Source: JBOHER01 sp050701115
GTDB taxonomy: Bacteria; Actinomycetota; Actinomycetes; Mycobacteriales; Pseudonocardiaceae
NCBI GenBank assembly: GCA_050701115.1
Contig: JBOHER010000197.1
Coordinates: forward strand, 1 to 17,565
Direction of reading: 5' to 3'
DNA length: 17,565 nt
Both the position numbers and the translations under genes were made by a program. Below are positions 1 through 6,545 of this stretch, in pieces (position 1 is the stretch's first letter; every line of letters begins with the position of its first letter). Under the pieces are notes generated by a model, which saw nothing but the letters and a program-made list of their open reading frames with translations, made no database searches and was not told the origin of the DNA.

Positions 1-2
1 CG

Positions 3-401
<399 letters not shown>

Positions 402-411
402 TGTGACCGGC

Positions 412-822
412 ATGGACCTCATCATTCACACGACCTTCCTTCCGCACACCGACCCGGACGCCTCCCTGCCCTTCTGGCGCGACATCCTCGGCTTCGAGGT
501 CCGCAACGACGTCGGATCCGGCAAGATGCGCTGGATCACGGTCGGCCCCGCCGACCAGCCCGGCACGTCCATCCTGCTCGGGCCGCCGGTCGCCGACCCC
601 GGCATCACCGACGACGAGCGCCGCACCATTGTCGAGATGATGGCCAAGGGCACCTACGGCTGGATCCTCCTGGCCACCGCCGACCTCGATGGCACCTTCG
701 AGCGGCTGCAGGCCGGCGACGCCGAGGTCGTACAGGAACCGGTCGAGCAGCCGTACGGGGTGCGCGACTGCGCCTTCCGCGATCCCGCCGGAAACCTGAT
801 CCGCATCCAAGAGCTGCGATGA
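412..822 (+). CDS. VOC family protein (glyoxalase/bleomycin-resistance fold)
   Basis: This is a small single-domain vicinal-oxygen-chelate protein of about 136 residues. It opens with the typical strand and helix IIHTTFLPHTDPDASLPFW followed by RDILGFEVRNDVG. It ends with the second module's FRDPAGNLIRIQEL, whose Glu is the usual metal ligand position. Family members bind a divalent metal and act as lyases, dioxygenases or drug-binding proteins; the substrate cannot be inferred here. I chose the ATG at 412 because the protein then begins MDLIIHTT, like its relatives. A GTG at 403 would add three residues. There is no strong ribosome binding site and the upstream AraC stop is only 10 bases away, which suggests coupled translation. 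A hairpin overlaps the stop codon. Confidence 0.92.
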   Translation: MDLIIHTTFLPHTDPDASLPFWRDILGFEVRNDVGSGKMRWITVGPADQPGTSILLGPPVADPGITDDERRTIVEMMAKGTYGWILLATADLDGTFERLQAGDAEVVQEPVEQPYGVRDCAFRDPAGNLIRIQELR

Positions 823-841
823 GGCGTCCGGTGATCGCAGC
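813..841 (+). terminator. Hairpin overlapping the VOC stop codon, possible terminator
   Basis: The eight bases GCTGCGAT (813-820) are exactly complementary to ATCGCAGC (834-841), with a 13-base loop. The stem includes part of the VOC stop codon and sits at the end of the AraC-VOC pair. No T tract follows, so an intrinsic terminator of the non-canonical actinobacterial kind is possible but unproven. Confidence 0.35.
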
Positions 842-882
842 CATGAACTGCACAGAGGCGTACCGTGAGGCGCTGGCACGAG

Positions 883-1740
883 ATCTCTCATCCACGGCCT
901 CATCGCCGCCGGCGCCAGGGCGCTGAGGCCGGCCGTGCAAGGCGTTGTGGGGCAGCTGGGAGTCGCGGACGTGGCCGGGAGCAAGCGGTTACCGGTGCGA
1001 TCATTCGGGTCACAGCCTCCTGCGTCTGCGGCTCCGACCGGTGGCCGTACCGTGGCATCGAGGAACTGACTGGCGCCACCCCGATGGGCCACGAGTACGT
1101 CGGCGTCGTCGAACAGGTCGGCGACGATGTGCGCGACATCAACGTCGGCGACCTCGTGGTCGGGTCGTTCGTGGCCTCGGACAACACCTGCGAGATCTGC
1201 CAGGCCGGCTACCAGTCCCGCTGCATCCACAACGTCATGACGGGCTCCATCGGAACCCAGGCCGAGTACGCCCGCATCCCCCTGGCCGATGGCACCCTCG
1301 TCACGGTGCCCGGCGAACCCACCGAAGAGCAGATGCGCGGCCTGCTGGCCGCCTCCGACGTGCGCGGCACCGGCTGGTTCGCGGCAGTCGCCGCCGAAGC
1401 GGGTCCGGGCAAGACGGTCGCTGTCGTGAGTGACGGCGCCGTCGGGTTGCTCGCGATCCTCGCGGCCAAGCGCCTCGGCGCGCAGCGGATCATCGCCATG
1501 TCCCGCCACGCCGACCGCCAGGCTCTCGCCGGCAGGTTCGGCGCCGCCGACATCGTAGAAGAGCGCGGCGACCGGGGCGTAGCGAAGATCGAAGAGCTCA
1601 CGGGCGGGTACGGCGCACACTCCACTATGGAGGCGATCGGGACGCAGGAGTCGATGATGCAGGCCATCCGCGCCACCCGCTCCGGCGGTCACGTCGGGTA
1701 CGTCGGCGTCGCCCACGGCGTCGAGCTTGACGGCATGGAA
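883..1740 (+). pseudogene. Zinc-dependent alcohol dehydrogenase (MDR family), broken at both ends
   Basis: The core of a medium-chain zinc alcohol dehydrogenase is clear from about 985 to 1740. It has the catalytic-zinc segment SCVCGSDRWPYRG, the GHEYVGVVEQVGDDV strand, structural-zinc cysteines in CEICQAGYQSRC, and the nucleotide-binding turn VVSDGAVGLLAILAAKRLG, followed by SGGHVGYVGVAHGVELDG. Intact relatives are about 340-350 residues. Upstream of 985 this frame reads only arginine-rich noise, while another frame shows LIHG at about 888, matching the usual N-terminus, so a frameshift or scrambling has occurred. After VELDG the similarity stops, removing roughly the last 70 residues (end of the Rossmann domain and the substrate-site helices). 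The open frame runs on to 1959, but that tail looks non-coding and covers an IS256-type scrap on the other strand. Very unlikely to be functional. Confidence 0.8.
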
Positions 1741-1808
1741 CTGTTGGAGCTTCCGGCAACTCACCGCCTCCGCCGGCCTATGCGATCCTGGCGAGGAGCG
1801 GGCACGTG

Positions 1809-1905
1809 CTCGATAGCGTTGGTCGAGCAGATTATCTGTCGAATCTGCGGATCGAACACTGGGAACGGCACGAACTCGGCCGCGATGCCTTGGGCCCGCA
1901 GTCCA
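1809..1905 (-). mobile_element. IS256-family transposase relic
   Basis: On the minus strand one frame reads AEFVPFPVFDP followed by QIRQIICSTNAIE. The block (F)VPF..(D)P.IR..I.(S/T)TNAIE is the best conserved signature of IS256/Mutator-type transposases, near their C-terminal catalytic region. Similarity covers only about 25-30 residues, has no start and fades on both sides, so this is a fossil scrap rather than an element. No terminal inverted repeats or target duplications are visible. It lies where the alcohol dehydrogenase relic loses similarity, so an insertion followed by deletion could explain that truncation. Confidence 0.6.
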
Positions 1906-1929
1906 GCCTTCGTCGTCCTGCCTCATCGC

Positions 1930-3039
1930 TCAGGCGAGGAGCACGGTCAGCCGGCTTAGTCCGCTCGCGCGTGCGACGTGCGCTGCTTCCTTCTGGAGCT
2001 CTTTCAGCGGCAGGCGACCGCTGTCCGGGAACGGAGATACAACAATCTCGTGGTCGAGGATATCCCACACTCCGACCACCCGACCATTCACCACGACGAT
2101 CGGGGATATCCACCCGGACGTGCGGCTCACCGCGGCACGATGCTCTCTCGGGAGCAGCACTTCGTCATTGGTCCCGGGACCGAGGATGTACTGGTCGAAT
2201 CCGCCGAGCAGCCGGACACCCTGATACGCGGTGATGTTGGCGAGTTCCTCCACGTGTTCGGTCAACATCAACGCCCGGCGTCCTTCGATATCGACTTCAG
2301 TCAGCTTGTCGCCCATGTCTCCGAACCACTGACGGAGTCTAGGCTTGCTCGTGCCGTTGAGCGACAGCCAGCGGTCGAACACCTCAGGAGTGGCAGGACC
2401 GTACGCACCCAGGTACGCCTTGATGACCGCGGGTGCGGCCTCCTCGGGCTCCGGTCTCTTCCAGTTCGGGAACTGACTCGCCGGAAGCGTGAACGTGATC
2501 TTGTTGCCCTGGTTCGGGCCGTGGCAGAGCACGCCCCGCCATGCCAACGGCTTGAGCACCTGGCCCCAACCCGATCGCAGCCGGTCCTCCATACCTGTGA
2601 ATCGCTTGTCCGCCACGATCTCGGTGACCAACTGGTCCCGGGTGAGCACCGCACCGTCGAGGATGCCCGCCACCTTTTCGGTCAGCTCGTCGATCTGTCG
2701 CGGGGTGACGCCGGAGGCTCGCTGCCAGGAGGGTTTGAGCCAGAAGCCGGTGGTCTCCATGAGTGACAGGTAGGCGCCTGCCTCGCTCGGCTTCAGTAGA
2801 TGCAGGGTTCCACGCATCGCCCAGGTCTTCATCAATGACAGATCGGCGAAGTCCCGACTGACGCTGGCCCTGTCGGGTGCCGACTGTCGTAACGCGACGG
2901 CCATCTCGGCGGCGCTCCAGACCTGCGCCTGCACGCCACACAGTCTGCCGACAATCTCGCTTGCAGTGCGCTTGGTGCGCGGGTCCAGATACTGCCGTCG
3001 CATCCGCCACGCAGAAACCTGCCCCCAGCTGACCTTCAC
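1930..3039 (-). CDS. AlkZ-like winged-helix DNA glycosylase (HTH_42 family)
   Basis: This 369-residue protein belongs to the winged-helix HTH_42 family, whose studied members AlkZ and YcaQ/AlkX are DNA glycosylases that unhook interstrand crosslinks or excise bulky alkylated bases. The signature is LCGVQAQVWSAAEM: with the GTG start at 3039 the two glutamines are residues 37 and 39, the position of the catalytic Q-x-Q pair in AlkZ. Other family marks are RGTLHLL near residue 80 and the C-terminal block LLGGFDQYILG followed by VVVNGRVVGVWDI. An ATG at 3054 is in frame, but the strong site AGGAGG lies inside those first codons, four bases before the GTG, so the GTG is the better start. The usual length is 350-400 residues, so the gene looks intact. 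Relatives inside antibiotic clusters give self-resistance; no such cluster is visible here, so a housekeeping or general repair role is likelier. Confidence 0.88.
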   Translation of the reverse strand: MKVSWGQVSAWRMRRQYLDPRTKRTASEIVGRLCGVQAQVWSAAEMAVALRQSAPDRASVSRDFADLSLMKTWAMRGTLHLLKPSEAGAYLSLMETTGFWLKPSWQRASGVTPRQIDELTEKVAGILDGAVLTRDQLVTEIVADKRFTGMEDRLRSGWGQVLKPLAWRGVLCHGPNQGNKITFTLPASQFPNWKRPEPEEAAPAVIKAYLGAYGPATPEVFDRWLSLNGTSKPRLRQWFGDMGDKLTEVDIEGRRALMLTEHVEELANITAYQGVRLLGGFDQYILGPGTNDEVLLPREHRAAVSRTSGWISPIVVVNGRVVGVWDILDHEIVVSPFPDSGRLPLKELQKEAAHVARASGLSRLTVLLA

Positions 3040-3132
3040 GTAGCCTCCTCTCATCGAACAGCGGCCCAGCCCACGAGCGTGCTCGCATGACCGCCCTTGG
3101 CCCGCACAAACCCCGATAGGCTGCCGCGGGCG

Positions 3133-3522
3133 TCACACGACGGCGACGGCGTCGATCTCGACGAGGAACTCAGGCCCCAGGCCGGCCACGAAGTGGACCG
3201 TGATGGCCGGCGGTGGGTCGGACCGGTTCCACACCTCCTGGAAGGCGGCAACGCCCTCGTCGATCGAGTTGCCGTCCACCGCGGCGATGCGCCAGTGCAC
3301 GACGTTCGCCAGGCTTGCCCCCTCGCTCTCCAGGATGGTCGCGATGTTGCGGAACGCCTGCCTGGCCTGCTCGCCGAGCGTGGGACCGACCACCTTACCG
3401 TCGGAGTCGACGCCGTTCTGGCCGCCGATGTAGATCGTCTTCGCCGGCTGTTCGACCACGACGGCCTGGCTGAAGGCCGGGCTGCGGTGGAGTCCCTCGG
3501 GGTTGATGTGCCGTACGCCCAT
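3133..3522 (-). CDS. RidA/YjgF/UK114 family protein
   Basis: This is a 129-residue member of the RidA (YjgF/YER057c/UK114) superfamily, small trimeric proteins, some of which hydrolyse reactive enamines and imines. The sequence shows SPAFSQAVVVEQPAKTIYIG near the N-terminus, the central GEQARQAFRNIATILESEGA helix and the ending FLVEIDAVAVV, all typical. The start is the ATG at 3522, preceded by AGAGGAG at good spacing; the open frame continues far upstream but only as antisense of the CGNR gene. The arginine that binds the substrate carboxylate in true RidA (in the PARSCV segment) is replaced by isoleucine here (PAITVH). Canonical deaminase activity is therefore doubtful and a Rid4-7-type function more likely. 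It is divergent from the CGNR regulator, with shared operator-like repeats between them. Confidence 0.92.
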   Translation of the reverse strand: MGVRHINPEGLHRSPAFSQAVVVEQPAKTIYIGGQNGVDSDGKVVGPTLGEQARQAFRNIATILESEGASLANVVHWRIAAVDGNSIDEGVAAFQEVWNRSDPPPAITVHFVAGLGPEFLVEIDAVAVV

Positions 3523-3542
3523 GTCGCTCCTCTGACGATGAA

Positions 3543-3588
3543 ACCAGTTATAGGGGTTGCAGGCCACTGTACCAGTTATAGTGGTTAC
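3543..3588. promoter_or_regulatory. Divergent promoter/operator with two copies of a 16-bp repeat
   Basis: Two direct copies, ACCAGTTATAGGGGTT (3543-3558) and ACCAGTTATAGTGGTT (3571-3586), differ at one base and are 28 bp apart. Each is also a partial dyad, with arms ACCA and TGGT in the second copy. They sit in the AT-rich gap between the RidA and CGNR genes. The downstream copy contains TATAGT (3577-3582), a -10-like box ending 6 bases before the CGNR ATG, which suggests a leaderless transcript. The upstream copy, read on the minus strand, contains TATAAC ahead of the RidA ribosome site. A regulator binding both repeats would cover both promoters; autoregulation by the CGNR protein is the natural inference. 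Confidence 0.6.
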
Positions 3589-4188
3589 ATGCGAGTCAAC
3601 GCAACCGCACGAGTGCTGCACAGCCCCAGGGGTGGGTCGTTCCGGTTCGACGCCGGCACCGTCTGCCTGGACTTCGCCCACACCGGCGGCGAGGGCGAGT
3701 ACGCGGTGTATGAGAACCTCCACGAGCCGGCCGACCTGGCCGAGTGGCTGGCTCAGCCACCGCTGGCCGCAGTCATGACGGTCCCCGTGACAGCCCGCGA
3801 GCTGACCGCGGCCAAGGCTCTCCGTCAGGCGATCTGGGATGCAGCGCACGCCCAGGCGGCGCGTCGGCCACTCCCCGCCGAAGCGGTCGCGACCATCAAC
3901 CGGGCCGCAGCTGCACCATCGCTGGTCCCCGAGCTGACCGGCGGCACGACCGCGGGGTGGGCGCCACCGGTGCGGGCCACGCACGCGCTGTCGACGCTGG
4001 CGCGGGAAATGATCGAGCTGCTGTCCGGGCCGCTCGCCGAGCGGATCCGCGAGTGTGCGAGCGACAACTGTCCGCTCGTTTTCGTCGACTCGTCCCGTCC
4101 CGGCACCCGGCGCTGGTGCGCGATGGAGCGCTGTGGCAACCGCCACAAGCTCCGGGCTCTCCGCACCCGGCGGGCCACGGATCCGTGA
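3589..4188 (+). CDS. CGNR zinc-finger (ABATE-domain) transcriptional regulator
   Basis: The 199-residue protein has the two-part structure of the family. The N-terminal ABATE domain begins with SFRFDAGTVCLDFAHTGG and continues through YENLHEPADLAEWL. The C-terminal CGNR zinc finger has Cys156 and Cys161 (CASDNC) paired with Cys177 and Cys182 (CAMERC), followed by GNRHKLRALRTRR, a basic DNA-binding tail. These are predicted stress- or ligand-responsive regulators with few characterised members. The ATG at 3589 directly follows a -10-like box, so translation is probably leaderless, which explains the absence of a ribosome binding site. It is divergent from the RidA-family gene, its likely target. 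Length and motifs are complete. Confidence 0.92.
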   Translation: MRVNATARVLHSPRGGSFRFDAGTVCLDFAHTGGEGEYAVYENLHEPADLAEWLAQPPLAAVMTVPVTARELTAAKALRQAIWDAAHAQAARRPLPAEAVATINRAAAAPSLVPELTGGTTAGWAPPVRATHALSTLAREMIELLSGPLAERIRECASDNCPLVFVDSSRPGTRRWCAMERCGNRHKLRALRTRRATDP

Positions 4189-4332
4189 CGCAGCCACCCC
4201 ACCATGAACCTCAGCCACGATGGCCGACCGCACGCGCCGCGACCGCTGCCGGCTCCGGCCCAATACTGATCAGCGTGCTCCGCTTGGGTTCTAGTCCCTG
4301 TCGCAACACTCGTGCAAGATCACGGAGTGCTG

Positions 4333-4472
4333 ATGGCGAGACGAGGCCCCAAGCGGCTGGAGAAAAAGCAGAGTACTGGCGGCTACTGCAGTCGGGTGTG
4401 GAACGTTCGAGGCCGGCTGGCAGTGTCGCGCGTGAGCTTGACCGCACTGTGGGGTGGTGGGCACGGAAAATG
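4333..4472 (+). mobile_element. IS30-type transposase N-terminal relic with frameshifts
   Basis: The 463-base gap between the CGNR and GNAT genes contains fragments of the start of an actinobacterial IS30-type transposase. From the ATG at 4333 one frame reads MARRGPKRLEK, then another frame continues AEYWRLLQSGVE, a third shows GTFEA, and further on LDRTVGWWARKM appears where relatives have an IGRKTGYRW-like helix. The order and spacing match an intact N-terminus, but at least two frameshifts separate the pieces. The catalytic DDE domain is absent and no terminal repeats were seen. The rest of the gap (4189-4332 and about 4480-4651) shows nothing I can recognise. Confidence 0.55.
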
Positions 4473-4651
4473 TTCGTGAGTCCAGGCGCCGTGCGAACTC
4501 GCGGGCCAGCTCGACCGACACCGGTCGCCGCGCCCGTGGCCGAGTCGGTGCCGGCGAGGATCGGATCGCCGGAGATTGATCGACGCACGCACCGTGCCGG
4601 TCGGGGGTGAACACAGCGCGGACCCGATCGTCGATGATCATGGCGGTGATC

Positions 4652-5524
4652 CTAGGACGGGGCGGATCGGCCGGTCGTGCGTCGGTAGACCTCGACGTGC
4701 TGATGAGTGCGGAAGCCCGCGCCGAGGTAAGCCCGCTCCGCGGCCGGGTTGGCGAGCTCGTGGCTCACCTTGAAGCGGTCGCACCCATGCGCCGCGAGTG
4801 CGTCCAGGCCGGCGCGCAGCAGGGTGCCGGCCAGCCCGCGCCCGCTGTGCATGTCCTCGATCCGCATGGGTTCGACGAGTCCGACGCCCGTGCGGGGGTC
4901 GGCCCAGAACATCGCGTAGCCGGCCACCGCGCCGTCGTCGGTCAGCAGCGCCAGGTCCAGTTCGGGGTGGTAGAGGGAGCAGTCGCGCAGGCGCGCCTCG
5001 ACGTCGGCGCCGTTGCGTTTGATCATCGGGTGCGGGCGGTCCTGCTCCGGGCGAGCCGCCAGCGTGTACCCGTCGGGCAGCGCCCGCACCGCGGCTCGGT
5101 CAGCGGCGTCGAGCCAGCTCACTGCAATGGTCTCGACGCGTTCGGTGAAGCCGGCCCGGACCGCCTCGGCCGCGCTCACCGGGCTCGTCGCGTCGACCTC
5201 CATCTCGATCGACGCAGCCGCGAGTTCTCCGCAGCGGCGGTGCACGAACTCCCACGCGGCGGCGAGTGTCGGGTCGCCCAGGACGTCACATCCGTACCTG
5301 CTGGCCGACCACCGGGTGAACACCGTGGCCGTCACGGGGACGTCGCCGTCGACCCAGACGACGGCGTCGGCGTCGTGCGGGTGCGGGTCACGGGTGTACC
5401 ACCACTGTAGATCGGCCGCCTCCCACAACCCGGTGACCGGGTCGGCCAGCCGTTGCCGCTGCAGCAGATCCGTCACGAGGGCGAGGTACTCGTGCCCCGT
5501 GGGGCGGACGGCGTGCAGCGTCAT
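4652..5524 (-). CDS. GNAT-family N-acetyltransferase
   Basis: This 290-residue protein carries one clear GNAT domain in its C-terminal half and probably a second, degenerate one in the N-terminal half. The acetyl-CoA binding motif A is near residues 220-245 (VEPMRIEDMHSGRGLAGTLL, fitting R/Q-x-x-G-x-G/A), followed by motif B with ANPAAERAYLGAGF. The N-terminal half has AAEAVRAGFTERVETIAVSW, like the end of a GNAT fold without its own P-loop. Tandem GNAT proteins of this size are common in actinomycetes, with mostly unknown substrates (amines, aminoglycosides, peptides). The start is the ATG at 5524; no strong ribosome site precedes it. It stands alone between relics. Confidence 0.9.
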   Translation of the reverse strand: MTLHAVRPTGHEYLALVTDLLQRQRLADPVTGLWEAADLQWWYTRDPHPHDADAVVWVDGDVPVTATVFTRWSASRYGCDVLGDPTLAAAWEFVHRRCGELAAASIEMEVDATSPVSAAEAVRAGFTERVETIAVSWLDAADRAAVRALPDGYTLAARPEQDRPHPMIKRNGADVEARLRDCSLYHPELDLALLTDDGAVAGYAMFWADPRTGVGLVEPMRIEDMHSGRGLAGTLLRAGLDALAAHGCDRFKVSHELANPAAERAYLGAGFRTHQHVEVYRRTTGRSAPS

Positions 5525-5600
5525 GCCACCTGCCTACCAGGTCGCGCAACCCGATTTGCGCGCACCCACCACGCGCGCACCGCTCAACGGACTGCCGAGC

Positions 5601-5723
5601 TCAGGCGGGCTCGGGGATGCGGCGGGCGGCGCCCTTGTCGGCCGCCTGGGCCAACGCGGCGCACGCGCACAGCGCCGCGGAGATGGGGCGATCGCGCTTG
5701 AGCGGTTCGCAACACATGCCCAT
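5601..5723 (-). CDS. Possible small ORF of 40 codons, unknown
   Basis: In the 328-base stretch between the GNAT gene and the methyltransferase relic, one minus-strand frame starts at ATG 5723 and encodes a 40-residue peptide with three cysteines, beginning MGMCCEPLKRDRPISAALCA and ending in RRIPEPA. Third codon positions are almost all G or C while second positions are mixed, the pattern of translated DNA in such genomes. There is no good ribosome binding site. An in-frame GTG eight codons upstream is an alternative start. I recognise no family; it may be the tail of a decayed gene. Nothing else is supported in 5525-5852. Confidence 0.3.
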   Translation of the reverse strand: MGMCCEPLKRDRPISAALCACAALAQAADKGAARRIPEPA

Positions 5724-5851
5724 GCCGCCGACCGAGCCCGGGCGCACCTGGTGGCCGACGGCGAGCGGGTTCCCGGCAAGCCGAGCCGCGTCACCGACTC
5801 ATTTGGGCCTAGGTCGTCGGCTCAGATCAATGTGGCCGAAGTCTGGACGAC

Positions 5852-6168
5852 CTAGCGAGCGCGCGCCTCGACGAGGAAGCGCTGGGAGTACGGACGAACT
5901 GGCCCTCGATGAGGATGTGCTCGTGGAGCGCGGCGAGCCGGTCGCGGTAGCGGTCGACGGTGAAGTCGGGCACGATCCAGATCACCTTGCGTAGGAAGAC
6001 TACGACTGCGCCGATGTCGTAGAAGGCCATCCGTAGCGTCTTGTGCCGCAAAGTCGATAACGTCGAGGCCGGTCGCCTCCGCCGCTGCCCGGGCGCGCTA
6101 TGGGCTGCGTGAGTTGGTCACCGGCCGCGGGCCCATCAGAAATCGGTGAGCTGACCTGGGGTTTGCTG
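5852..6168 (-). pseudogene. SAM-dependent methyltransferase, C-terminal relic with frameshifts and a stop
   Basis: Read from 6168 down on the minus strand, pieces of a class I methyltransferase C-terminus appear in the right order in changing frames: QQTPGQLTDF, then LMGPRPVTNSRSP, a TAG stop, ARAAAEATGLDVID, then LRHKTLRMAFYDIGAVVVF leading to LRKVIWIVPDFTVDRYRDRL, and after another shift YSQRFLVEARAR with a stop at 5852-5854. Relatives read QQVG...FLGPQP...AAGLEVVDLR...FYDIGAVVYFLRKV...RFLIEARK. At least three frameshifts and one nonsense codon separate the pieces, and the SAM-binding N-terminal domain is missing. This is clearly a dead gene fragment. It ends exactly where the oppositely oriented helix-turn-helix gene begins. 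Confidence 0.8.
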
Positions 6169-6474
6169 GTGGACCTAATCACACGTTACTCGAACAACGG
6201 AACTGTACTGGATGATCTTAGACAGGCCCGCGAGGGGGTCCTGTCACGGGCTGAGGAGGACGAGCCTGAGCTGGGCGGGGAGTACCGGGCGAGCGGGCCG
6301 CCGCGGGCGGTTGCTGCCCGTCTGACGGCCGAGGGCGTACAGGCGGTGGTGGACGGCTACCGGGCTGGGGAGACCGCCCGCGAGCTGGCTGAGCGGTTCT
6401 CGATCAGCGAGAGCAGCGTCAAGCGCCTGGTCCGCCAGGCCGGGTGCCGGAAGCGGCGTGTCCCTACGAACTGA
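6169..6474 (+). CDS. Small helix-turn-helix protein (resolvase/Hin-like HTH)
   Basis: This predicted protein of 101 residues has one recognisable region at residues 52-95. LTAEGVQAVVDGYRAGETAR then ELAERFSISESSVKRLVRQA is the HTH of resolvase/Hin-type recombinases and related small DNA-binding proteins. The first 50 residues (MDLITRYSNNGTVLDDLRQA, then an acidic stretch) match no domain I know. The frame is open back to an ATG at 6100, but the methyltransferase relic on the other strand occupies everything up to 6168, so I prefer the GTG at 6169, which has GGGG about seven bases upstream. There is no recombinase catalytic domain, so it is either a stand-alone regulator or a recombinase fragment. 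Bases 6169-6240 are more AT-rich than the surroundings. It is convergent with the WD40 gene. Confidence 0.6.
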   Translation: MDLITRYSNNGTVLDDLRQAREGVLSRAEEDEPELGGEYRASGPPRAVAARLTAEGVQAVVDGYRAGETARELAERFSISESSVKRLVRQAGCRKRRVPTN

Positions 6475-6545
6475 CGTGCCACTTCCTGCTGGTTGGTAGC
6501 TCGCGCACCGCGATGATCGCTTCCGACCGGGGTATCGGATTCTGA

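Noticed and set aside
843..926. A 27-codon frame starting MNCTEAYREALARD, faintly like an anti-sigma zinc-finger N-terminus
   Set aside because: Too short, with no CxxC and no ribosome site; the resemblance is probably chance.
4176..4187. Perfect 12-bp palindrome CACGGATCCGTG at the CGNR stop codon
   Set aside because: It is inside the coding end and stop region, with no loop for a terminator and no repeat elsewhere; probably chance in GC-rich DNA.
6475..6545. Search for a terminator between the convergent HTH and WD40 genes
   Set aside because: Only a very short dyad (GCGAT/ATCGC) is present; no convincing hairpin.
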